Made by a program: the position numbers and the translations under genes. Under the pieces are notes generated by a model that was not told where the DNA came from, ran no database searches, and was given only the letters and a program-made list of their open reading frames with translations. Below, in pieces: positions 37,729-49,900 of a stretch of DNA of 64,000 bases (position 1 is its first letter; the number at the start of each line of letters is the position of its first letter). Origin of the DNA: Chitinophaga qingshengii (GTDB lineage Bacteria; Bacteroidota; Bacteroidia; Chitinophagales; Chitinophagaceae); NCBI RefSeq assembly GCF_014529935.1, contig NZ_JACVFC010000001.1, positions 558,001 to 622,000 on the forward strand, given 5' to 3'.

Positions 37729-40700
37729 TTACAACAGGATGGTTTTCTTGCCAAGCGCCGGTTCAGTCTCATGCTGGTTAACAACGATATATTTAGCCAG
37801 GGTGGCGATAGTCGCCAGCTGGAAGAACGTTCTTACGGACACCAGTAAACCGAATTCTTTCTGAACTGCCGCTGCCAGGCGCATCACCAGGAGGGAATGC
37901 ATGCCTAGCTCAAACAGGTTATCGTGTATTCCTATCCGTTTGATGTTCATTAAATTTTCACAGATGGCAGCCAGCTGTTGTTCCACAGGGCTGTCCGGCG
38001 CTACATAGGCCGTAGAGGACAAAGCGCTGGCATCGGGTTCCGGTAACGCTTTCCGGTCTATTTTACCATTATCTGTCAGCGGGAGCTGATCGAGTGCAAT
38101 CAGCATGGCAGGAATCATAAATTCCGGCAACCGCTCTCTCAGCCAGGTATAGATTTCATCCCGGTTAAAGGTGTCACGCGGTACGATATAGGCCACCAGC
38201 CTTTTGATGCCATCGTCGTCTGTCTTGGCAAGGACTACCGCCTGATGCACGGCAGGAGCCTGTTGCAGCACACTTTCAATTTCACCGAGCTCTATACGGA
38301 AACCGTTGATCTTCACCTGCTCGTCTATACGACCCAGGTACTCTACGGTGCCATCCGGCAGCCATCTGCCCAAATCGCCGGTGCGGTACATCCTTACCTG
38401 CTCGGTGGTGAAAGGGTCCCTTATGAACTTCTCCGCTGTCAGTGCTTCCCGGTTCAGGTACCCACGGGATACCCCTACACCGGATACGCAGATCTCTCCG
38501 GTCACACCCACAGGGCATAGCTGCAATGCGTTATCCACGATGTAGATATGCAGGTTCTGCACCGGTTTGCCCAGCGGTACGTTGGCGCTCACCGGCGCTT
38601 CCCGCATGATATGATGACAGATATCATCAGAGGCTTCCGTAGGACCATAAGCATTCACTACAGGGATGCGTCCCAGCTGCGGATGGCTAAACCATTGTTT
38701 CAGCAAGGACTGGCTTACCGCCTCTCCCGTTACCAGCAGGTATTGCAACGAAGGGAGATGTATTTCTCCGTCTTCCTGTAGCACCACCGCCAGATAGGAA
38801 GGAACGATTTCCAGGATCGTCACGCTGTCTTTATTGATGGACTGCAAAAATGCCGAAGGCTGGAAAATCAGTTCATTGGTATAGATCAGCGTAGTACCTC
38901 CACACACCAGCGCCGCAAACATCTGCCACACTGAAATGTCAAAAGTGTAGGAAGCAGTAAAGGCTAACCTGGTTTTATCATTGATCTGCAAATCATTTAT
39001 TTTGGCATACAGGTGATTGAGCATGCCCCGGTGTTCTACCATCACGCCTTTAGGCTGACCGGTGGAGCCGGAAGTATAAATCACATAGGACAACTGATGT
39101 GGTTGCGGCCCCGCCACCGGCGCTGTTACCGGGGCTTTCAGCAATGCCTTGTTGCCTTTATCTGTTGTAATAATCGTTAAGCCTTTGCGGGCAGGAATAC
39201 GCGGCTTTAGCTCCTGCGTACATACCAGGATGGTAGCGTTGCTATCATCCAGTAAGTAACCGATTCTTTCCGCCGGATAGTCGGGGTCCACCGGAATATA
39301 GGCGCCACCAGCCTTCCAGATACCCAGTATCGCCACTATCATTTCAGGACTGCGCTCCATGCATACCGGTATCAGGGTATCTTCCTGCACGCCCAGACTT
39401 TGCAGGTAGTTGGCCAGCTGATTGGAACGTTCGTCCAGTTGACGATAGGTCAGCTGTGCACCTTCGTATACCAGTGCGATAGCGTCGGGCGTTTGCGCCG
39501 CCTGAAGACTAAACAGCGCAGGCAATGTCTGATCCTCCGGATAGGCCACCTGGTTATCGTGAAAGCCAACCAGCAGCTGTTGCGTTTCTTCCGGTGTGAG
39601 TATAGGTAATGTACCGATTCTGGCAGCAGGAGCGTTTACAATAGCCTGCAACAGTTGTTCGTAATGCGTAATCAGGCGTTGAATGGAATCTTCCGTAAAC
39701 AGATCGGCACAATACATGACAGATCCGGAGAGGCCGTTGCTGCTTTCTTCCAGGGAGAAGGTAAAGTCGAACTGTGTGGTAGCCGGATCTGTTTTTTCCA
39801 GCGTGAGTTCCAGCTCCTGTAATTGCAGTGCGGCATTGTCCGGTACATGTTGTAATTCAAACATCACCTGGAAAATTGGTGTGCGGCTGAGGTCCCGTTT
39901 TTTCACCACTGCTTCCACTACCCTTTCGAAGGGCACCTCCTGGTGTTCGTAAGCGTCCAGGGTGGTGCGTTTTACCTGTTGCAGCAACGTCACGAAGGAC
40001 GGGTTGTTATGCAGGTTACTGCGAAGTGCGAGCGTATTCACGAAGAAACCTACCAGGTCTTCCGTTTCATGCTGCGATCTGCCGGCGATAGGCGTACCCA
40101 CGCAGATATCATCCTGACCGGTATACCGGTACAGCAATACTTTAAAGGCCGTCAGCAGTGTCATAAACGACGTAGCGCCCTGTTGCTGCGCCAGCGCCTG
40201 CAAGCGGCCGGACAGGTCCTTATCCAGCCGGAAATGGCTGATTGCACCGCGTGTGCTTTGAATGGCCGGTCGTTGAAAATCGGTAGGCAACTGCAGCGTC
40301 ACCACGCCCTGTAGTTTCTCTTTCCAGTAATTTACCTTTTTGTCCAGCAGCGTACCGGACAAATAGTTCCGTTGCCAGATGGCATAATCGGCGTATTGTA
40401 TAGTTAATGGCGCCAAGCCCGCCTCCCTGTTCTCCACGGAAGCGGCATACAGTTCCGCCAGTTCTTTTACAATAATATTGGAAGACCACCCATCGGAGGC
40501 GATATGGTGAAGGGTGAATACCAGCAGATGTGTGGATTTACCGGTGACGATCAGATGCGCCCGCAGCATATGATCTGCATCCAGCTGGAAAGGTTGTACC
40601 AGCAAGGACTGCACATAATGTTGCAGGGCATGTTTATCTTTCCGGTATATTTTTTCATCCACCACGGTGAGCTGCCACTGGTCTTTGTCCAGTACCTGCT

Positions 40701-40929
40701 GATACGGAATGCCCGCTTCTTCTGCTATGATCGTCCGTAAAACTTCGTGGCGGTTAACAATTGTCTGTAAAGCCTGTTCAAGACTGGCTATTTGCAGGTT
40801 TCCCTTTAACGTCAGTACCGCGAGGGTATGGTATTGTACGCTGCCTTCCAGCCTGTCAATGAACCACAAACGTTCCTGGCTATACGAAAGCGGGACACGT
40901 TCCGGTCTTGTATAACGGACAATCGGCGG
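37729..40929 (-). other. NRPS module 3: C-A-T, diaminobutyrate
   Basis: C domain VPLSYSQERLWF with HHIASDGW. A-domain pocket DIWELTADDK, which I recall as a Dab code. The T-domain site reads LGMHSL in place of LGGHSL; the phosphopantetheine serine itself is kept. The tail ends GKKTILL. Confidence 0.78.
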
Positions 40930-43900
40930 GATGGCCGCGGCTTCGGAATGTTGTCCCAAGCGGACCGCCAGCGTGGCAATGGTAGGATAATCGAATATAT
41001 CACCGATCACCACTTCCACTCCCAGCGATTTACGAATGGCAGATACCAGCCGGATCGCAAGCAGGGAATGTCCGCCGAGTGCGAAAAAGTCGTCTTCCCT
41101 GCTTACCTGGTCTACTTCCAGCAAAGATGCCCAGATAGTAGCCAGTGTTTGTTCCGTTTCGCTGACGGGTGCCGTATATACCGTTGCGGTAGCAGCCTGG
41201 TCAGGGTCCGGCAGTGATTTTTTATCTACCTTACCGTTGGCCAGTAAGGGGAAACGTTCCAGTACCACCAGTGCAGAAGGCACCATATAATCCGGTAAAT
41301 GCTGTTCCAGCCAGGTATTCACGCTATCCTGATGGTAAGTATCGTCAACAATAACATACCCGATAAGACGCTTACTGGCGCTATCTTCTCCGCGAGCCAC
41401 CACTACCGCCTGGGTGATACCACTATTTTGCAGCAATGCCTTTTCCACCTCGCCCAGTTCCACACGGTAACCGCGGATTTTCACCTGGTCATCGGTACGG
41501 CCGGCGAATAGTATATTACCATCTGCCAGCAGTTTTACCAGGTCTCCGGTACGGTATAGTTTTCCGCCATCCTTAGTAAACGGATTATTAATAAAACGAC
41601 TGGCGGTTAATGTCTCATTATGCAGATATCCTTTCGCTACACCATCCCCCCCGATCAACAACTCTCCGGGAACACCCGCCGGCACTATCTTCCCTGCTGC
41701 GTCCACGATGTAGAGCGCAGTATTTGAAAACGGTTTACCGATGGGAACATAATGACCGTAAGATGTCGTATCGTGTACCACATGCAGCAGTTTTCCGATA
41801 GTCGTTTCCGTTGGGCCATAGTGATTCACAATAGTACCTTCCCAGCCATATGTCCGGATATTATTGACTACTGCCGTTTCCAGGGCTTCCCCGCCAAATA
41901 TCAACAGCTTCTCCGGCAATAGCAATCTTCCTGAAGCTGACAAGGCTTTCCAGTGAGAAGCTACTATCTTGATACAATCAATGCGATGGGCAGAGAAATA
42001 ATCTCCCAGGAGTTCACCATCACTGATCAGTTTTTTGGAGAAGATATGTAAGCTACCTCCGCTCAACAGCGATGGGAACAGTACCGTATTACCCAAGTCA
42101 GTAGCAATGCTGGACAATAGTCCGAAGGAATGGCTGTTTTGCAGCGGCAAGGCAGCTTTCAGACCGAAGATATAATCCAGCAGGTTACGGTGGGTGACCG
42201 TAACGCCTTTGGGAGTACCGGTACTACCGGAAGTATAAATCACGTAAACACCATCTGTTGGCGCAGGACTTGCAGCAGGCGCCGTCACTGCCCCCTGGCT
42301 AATCTCCGCGGCTTCACCATCCAGCGATACCACGCGGATTTTTTCAGCAGACAGTTTCGCCTTGCAGGATTCATCACTGACCAATAATTGTGCGCCGGTA
42401 TCTTCCAGGATAAACCGGACGCGGTCTGCCGGGAAATCCGGATCAATAGGCACATACGCCGCGCCCGCCTTGATAATGCCGAGTATACCGGTGATCATAC
42501 CGGCAGATCTTTCTGTGTATAACGGTACCAGCGCGCCTTGTCGTATCCCCTGCTGTTGCAGGTAATGCGCCAGCTGATTGGCCCGTTCATCCAGTTCACG
42601 ATAGGTAAGGCGGGTATCTTCAAATACCAGCGCTACCGCTTCCGGCGTTTGTAACACCTGTTCAGCAAACAGGTGAACAAAGGTTTTATCCTGCGGATAA
42701 ACGATGCCTGTATTTGTCAGCGATGCCTGTAACTGCAAGGCGGCATCGGCTTTCAGCAATGACAACTGCTGCACCTGATTAATATCGCTGCCGGTTATCT
42801 GTTGTAAAACATATTCAAAATGGGCCGCTATTCCTTTTACGAACACCGTATCCAACAGCGCGGCATTATAGGCAAATTCAATATGCGCCTTTTTACCCGG
42901 CGTCACCATCACCACCAGCGGATAGTTGGTTTGTTCGCTGGTATTGAAGTTAGAGATGCGCAGCCGCCAATGACCGGCGAATACCTCATCACTGATCGGG
43001 TAGTTTTCAAACACCAGGATACTATCGAACATATCCCCTACAAACCCTACTGCCTGTTGGATTTGGTTAATAGCCATATATTGATGTTCCCTGCTCTGAT
43101 GCTGGCTGTTTTGTAACTGCTGTAGCCAGTCGGTCACCGTAGCGGTGACTTCCACTTTCACATGCAAGGGAAGCGTGTTGATATATAACCCCACTCTTTT
43201 TTCCACGCCGGGCAGATCTTCCGGCCTGCTGGATACAATCACGCCATAGGTGACTTCGGGACGATTGGTATAATGATGTAACAGGTAAGCCCACACGCCC
43301 TGTACCAGGGTATTGACAGTAATGCGATGGTCAAGGGAGTAGCGTATCATCGCATCCGCTACAGGGCCTTCCAGGTGTAGTATTTCTTTTTTATAAGTAC
43401 CTATTCCTTTGTTACGGTCAGCGCTGGTATCAATGAAAGGCAGCAGGGAACCTGTTTCCAGGGTATCCAGGTAATTGCGCCAGTAACCCAGTGACACTTC
43501 TTTATCGCGCTGCTCCATGTAACGGATATAATCTCCGTACTGATCTTCCGCCGACGGCGCCTGTTTGCCTGCTGCCAGCAATTCATAAGTTTGCAGCAGC
43601 TCCTCCACCAATACAGCCAGGGACCAGCCATCCAGCAGGATATGGTGGAACGTGCATACCAGCTTGTACTTTCCTTCGGCCAGGCGTATCAGTCCTATAC
43701 GCAGCAGCGGGGCGGCTTCAAAATCAAACCCTTCATTTCTTTCTGCCGCTTCATAGGCAGCTACTGCCTGTTCCTGCTCTTCACCGCTCAGGTGCCGGTA
43801 ATCATACACGTTAAAAGGTAAGGGTACTTCCTGGTACACACATTGTACCGGGATGATAAAATCATTATAATAGAATCCACTGCGCAGAATGCTGTGCTGG

Positions 43901-46900
43901 CGAAATAAATGCGCCCAGCTTTCTCTGAACAAACTGATCTCCATTTCCCCTACATTGCAGGTGAACTGATCAATGTATCCGCCGGTTGTTTTATCATACA
44001 GGCTGTGGAACAACATCCCTTCCTGCAATCCGCTGAGCCGGTAAAGTCCGGCTACCTGCTGTCTGCGGGGCAGACCTTTGTAAGGCGTGTCCAGGAATTT
44101 GTCCAGCGCCTCATTGCTGATTTCCGCTCCCAGTCCGAAATCGGATGGCGTGGCGATGGTCTCGGTTTGCGAGATACAATGGGTGATCAGCGCTTCCAGG
44201 TAGTGGAAATAATCACTTGCCAGGCTGGCGATAGCGGCGGCGGAGAAATGCGGCAGGCTATAGCCCCATTCCATCACCAGCTCTCCACCCTGCACAATAC
44301 TGTTGATGAATATTCTTTCCTGTACCGGGAAAGCACTGCCCGTCATGCTGCCGGCTTCCTCAGCAGACATTTGCAGATATCCTTTCTCGTTAGTGATGTT
44401 ATCTGCCTGCCCCAGGTAGTTAAAGGTAATATCCCAGGGTTCTTTGCCTTGCAGGATTTCCGCCCGGCTGATATATTTCAGTACGCCGTAGCCAATACCC
44501 TTATCTTTTACTTTGCGCAGCTGTTCCTTTATTTCCCTGAGTAACGTACCCGGATGATCACCTGCCGGTACTTTCAGCAGAACAGGATACAGGTTTGTAA
44601 ACCAACCTACCGTGCGACTGGTATCGATGCCCAGCAGCGCGTCTTCGCGGCCGTGGCCTTCCAGGCCAACGGATATGGATGTTGTTTTGTTCCAGGCGGT
44701 CAATGTTTGTGCCAGCGCAGCTAATAACAAATCGTTGATATCTGTGTGATAAGCGCGGGACGCCTCTTTCAGCAGCCGTTGTGTTTGTTTGGCATTAAAG
44801 CGTGCCACATGCAGGCCGGTATCTGCCATGGTAATATTACCGCTGTGTGGCGTTTCGGTACGCAGCGGCGTATAGCCTTCCGCGATCTGCTGCCAGTAGT
44901 TTTGTTGCTGTAACAGGCGGTGCTGACTGCTGTATTGCACCAGCGCCTCATAGGCCTGGCGATAGGAACTGGTCTTTTTCCCGAGGTCTGTGTCGGAGCC
45001 ATCCTGTAACAACAGCTGCAAATCGTCCAGCAAAATACGCCAGGAAACACCGTCTACCGCGAGGTGATGGATCACCAGCAACAGGCGGTTATGCGATTCA
45101 GCAGCGGGTGTCAGCAATAATCCGGCACGCAGCAATATACCCTCCAGTATATCCGGTTTAGCCTGCAGCTGTTCCCCGAAAGAACGGATACTTTCCGGTA
45201 ATTCTTCCGGCTGTATTCCCTGTTGGTCCAGTATTTCCAGTATACCTTCTTTATGCCCGTATTGTTGTTCCCATACACCATTTTGCTGATGATAGGTAAA
45301 CCGTAACGCGTCGTGGTAAGCCGTCAGGCTGCTAATTGCTGATGCTAACTGTGAAGGTTCTACGCTTTTATCGATATACAATACTACGCTCTGGTTATAA
45401 GGGGCGGTGGTATTGTTCTTTGCAAAATACCATTGCTGGATGGGGAACAGTCCCACACTCCCTCCCTGCACTACCGTAGCCGTTTCTTCCTGTTCATGTT
45501 GCTGTGCATCTATCAATAGCGTCAGCTTAGCAATGGTTTGATGGGTAAACAAATCTCCTACCTGTAACTGGTATCCCAGCCGTCTTGCCCGGCTCACCAG
45601 CTGAATAACGATAATAGAGTCTCCTCCCAGTTCAAAAAAGTTATCATGGATACCTACCTTTTCTACGCCCAGCAGTTCCTGCCAGATCCCGATCAGGTTG
45701 GCTTCCCGCTCATCGCGGGCAGCTTCGTATATACCTGCGCGTGATCCCGCAGTATCCGGGTCAGGTAAGGCCTTTCTGTCTATTTTTCCGTTGATGGTAA
45801 TAGTGAAAGATTCCAGCGGGATCAGGATAGCGGGGATCATGTAATCCGGCAGCCATTCTTTCAGGTAGGCGACTATGCCTTCCTTATCAAAACTTCCCTC
45901 CGGTACAATGTAGCCAATGAGACGTTTGTTGCCCTGTTCATCGGCTTTCGCCAGCACCACTGCCTGGCTCACCAGCGGGCATTTCAGCAATACGGATTCT
46001 ATTTCTCCCAGTTCTATACGGTAGCCTCGGATCTTCACCTGGTCATCTTTACGGCCCAGGTATTCTATATTGCCATCGGGCAGCCATCGGCCCAGGTCGC
46101 CGGTTCTGTACAAACGGGCGCCGGGGACTTTACTGAATGGGTCCGGAATAAATTTTTCTGCCGTCAGCTCATCCCGGTGGAGGTATCCACGGGCCAGGTT
46201 AGCGCCGCCTACACATATCTCACCGGTTACGCCCAAAGGCGCCAAACCATCATTGATATCGAGCAGGTACACCTGCACATTGGCTACCGGCGTACCAATC
46301 ACCACCACATCGTTTTCACGGATAGGCTGGTCTGTCAGACTGGTACAAACAGTGTTCTCCGTAGGTCCGTAGGCGTTAATCAGTTTTATGCCTTTAGCCA
46401 TGATTTCCTTTGCATCCTCCAGCATCAAGGCTTCGCCGGCGGATACAATCGTTTTTACCGGTCCCAGTACATCTTTGATAGTATGCTGGTAAGATGGCGG
46501 CAGCGTCACTACCTCTACCTGGTGTTTCTGTACCAGTGCGCCAAAATTTTCCGCGGAGCCCAGCTCCTCTTTGGTAGCCAGTACCAGCACGCCGCCACTT
46601 AAAAACGTATTAAATATTTCATAGCAGGAGGCATCAAAACCCAGGGATGCAAACTGTAACGAGCGAACACCTTCTTTCAGTCCCAGTGGCTGTTGCTGGC
46701 TCAGCGCCAGGTTTACCAGTCCCCGGTGTTCAATCATCACGCCTTTGGGCTTGCCGGTAGAACCGGAGGTATAGATGATATAAGCCAGGTCTGATGGCCG
46801 CAACACCGTAGCAGGGGCAGTTACCGGCTGCCGGTCTATTTTATCCTGTTCATCTTCCAGTACAATCGTTCCCAGGAATTCCTTCACCGGCAGATTAGCC

Positions 46901-49900
46901 ACACAAGCGCGGGTAGTAACCAGCACGACTGCACGCGTATCTTCCAGCATATAACTGATACGGTCTATCGGATAATCAGGATCTACAGGCACATAGGCGG
47001 CTCCTGTTTTCATGATAGCCAGAATAGCCACGATCATATCAATGGAGCGTTCAAAACAGATGGGCACCAGTGCGCCTGCTTTCACGCCTCTTTTCAGCAA
47101 ATGATGCGCGAGCTGGTTGGCACGTTCATCCAGTTCACGATAAGTCAGCTGCTCATCCTGGAACAATAAAGCGGTAGCCGCAGGCGTACGCGCCGCCTGC
47201 TCTTCAAAGAGCGCAATCGCGGTTTTATCTTTCGGATAATCTGCCCGGTGATGATTAAATCCGTTTGTCAGTAAGAGCTGTTCATCGATGCTGAGCATCG
47301 GTAAGGCGCCGATCCTTTCTTTCGGCCTGGTCGTTACCGCCCGCAACAGTTGCTGATAATGGAACAGCATACGGGAGATGGTTTCTTTCTTAAACAGGTC
47401 GGTGCAATATTCAATATTGGCAATCAGCGAGCCATCGGGGTTTTCCAGCACATAGAAGTTGATGTCTGCCATGGTAGTGGTACGTCCCAGCGGCATCTGT
47501 GCCAGCTGTGCGCCGCCCAGGCTGATCGTGGAAAAATCCGGTGTTTTCTCCAGACCGAAGATCACCTGCTGCAACAGGTTTCTATCCAGTTCCCGGTTCT
47601 TCACTACTGCGCCTACAATTTTTTCAAAGGGTACTTCCTGGTATTCGTAGGCGGATAACAATGTTTGTTTCACCTGTTGCAATACATCGGTGAAGGAAGG
47701 ATTATTGCTCAGGTCACTGCGCAATACGAGCGTGTTTACGAAGAAGCCCATCAGTCCTTCTACTTCTTCCTGTAATCTGCCCGCTACCGGACTGCCAACG
47801 CAAAGATCTTCCTGGCCGGTATAACGGTATAACAACACCTTGAAAGTAGCCAGCAGCGTCATGTATAAGGTAACGCCCTGTTGCTGGCCGAGTTGCAGCA
47901 CACGGTCTGTCAACTCGCTGTCAAGCGCCAACGTTACAATATCTCCCCTGGTGGACTGTACCGCCGGGCGTACATAATCCAGCGGCAAATTCACAGGCGC
48001 CACATCCGCCAGTTTCTCCTTCCAGTATTCCAGTTTTTCTTCCAGCAGCTGACTTATTTGCGGTGTGCGAAGCCAGATGGCATAATCCGCATACTGCAAT
48101 GGCAGCGGGGGCAACTGTTGTTTTCTTCCGGTTGTATAGGCTTCGTATAATTCCAGTAATTCCGCCAACACGATATCGGCTGATAAACCATCAAAGGAAA
48201 TATGATGGGCTGTCAGTATCAGCAGATAGTCATCCGGCGCCAGGTACAGCAATTCTCCCCGTAACATATGATCCCGTTGCAGGTCAAAGGGCTGATCTAC
48301 GAGGTTGGTGATATAGGCAGTCAACGCCCTGTTATCTGCCGGATCAAAAGGCGCATCCGCCAGGGTAAGTTTCCAGCCGTTTTTATCGAGGATGCGTTGC
48401 GCCACGATATCTCCATCCGGATCTATGACGGTACGCAGTATTTCATGCCGGTTCACGATATCCTGCAAAGCATACTGCAACGCACTGGTGTTCAGCGTTC
48501 CCTTTATCTTCAGCAGCATGGGAACATGGTACTGTACACTACCTTCCAACAGGTGTACAAACCACAAACGTTCCTGGCTAAACGAAACAGGTATGCGGTC
48601 AGGCCGTTGCTGTGCTTCCAGCGGAGGCTGGCTGTTGTTCAGCATATCGGCGGATACACGCGCCGATACGGGCAACACTGTTGCCGGCTCAGGCTTGGGC
48701 AAAAAACCAGCCTGTTGCAGATCACGGATACTCTCCCTGATAGCGCTGCCAATAAAATCAATATCTTCTTCAGTATGGGCATCGGACAGGAAGCAGGTGC
48801 GTCCTTCCCAGATGTACACTCCTTTCTCCATCAGATGATAGAAGAAGAGGTCCATATTGGTGTTGATAGCAAAATAAAACAGTGACCCGAAACTATGTAC
48901 CTGCATCGGCACCTTGTTTTCTTCAAAGAAGGCAGCGATGTCCTGTACCAGCCGTGTAGTGCGTACGTTCAGCTGCTCCTGCAGGGCAGGTCCGCGCCGG
49001 TCCAGCTCTTGCAACAGCGCCAATGCCGAAGCCATGCTCAGCGGATGCTTACAGAAAGTACCGGCAAAGAAGGTTGTATCTGTTGCGGGATAGGATTCAT
49101 CGCCATACTGCCAGTAGCCGCCGTCCAGCGCGTCCATATATTTGCTGCTGCCGGCAATCACACCGATAGGCAAGCCACCGCCGATGATTTTACCATAGGT
49201 AGCCAGGTCCGCACGTACGCCGAAATGCGCCTGTGCGCCACCCGGATGAATCCTAAAGCCGGTGATCATTTCATCAAAGATGAGGGCTACATTTTCATCG
49301 ATGGTCATTTGGCGCAAGGCCTGCAACAACGCTTTTGGTTGATAGCCGGGTTTGCGGCTCTGTACCGGTTCCACCAGTACCGCTGCCAGTTCGTGTGCAT
49401 GCGCCCTGATGTGTTCCACTACATCCGGATGATGGTAGTCAAATACCAGTACATCGGCCACCATGTTGTACATGATACCCAGTGCCATCGGTACGCCGGC
49501 ATGGGTTGTTTCCAGGTCTTCCGGCGCTGCGAGGGTACCATCGAAATGACCATGATAGGAGCCTGCGAATACAGCGATCTTCTTCCTGCCGGTCACCGTA
49601 CGTGCCAGCCTGATGGCTGTCATCACCGCTTCTGTACCGGAGTTATGAAAACTGGCTCTTTCCATACCGGTGAACCTGGTCACCAGTTCGGCTACTTTTC
49701 CGGCCAGCGGTGTTTGTGGTCCCAGCTGGAACCCGTGCTGTATCTGCTCCTGCAACGCAGCCATGATAGCCGGCGGACAATGCCCCAGCAAGTCCACACC
49801 AAAGCCCATGGCCAGGTCTATGTATTTATTACCGTCAACATCGGTGATCGTAGCACCTGCTGAAGACGCCGCCAGGATAGGATATACCATCTCCTTGGTA

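Noticed and set aside
37701..37784. Longer start for the second synthetase at 37784
   Set aside because: It would overlap the upstream gene by 56 bp and add 28 residues unrelated to the docking domain. ATG 37700 aligns with the other docking-domain starts.
48895..49863. Plus-strand open frame of 322 aa, the longest of many on that strand
   Set aside because: It lies antisense to the aminotransferase domain of the first synthetase and has no recognisable domain. The many similar plus-strand frames (for example 793-1563, 3649-4149, 13141-13779) recur at equivalent places in repeated modules, as expected for shadows.
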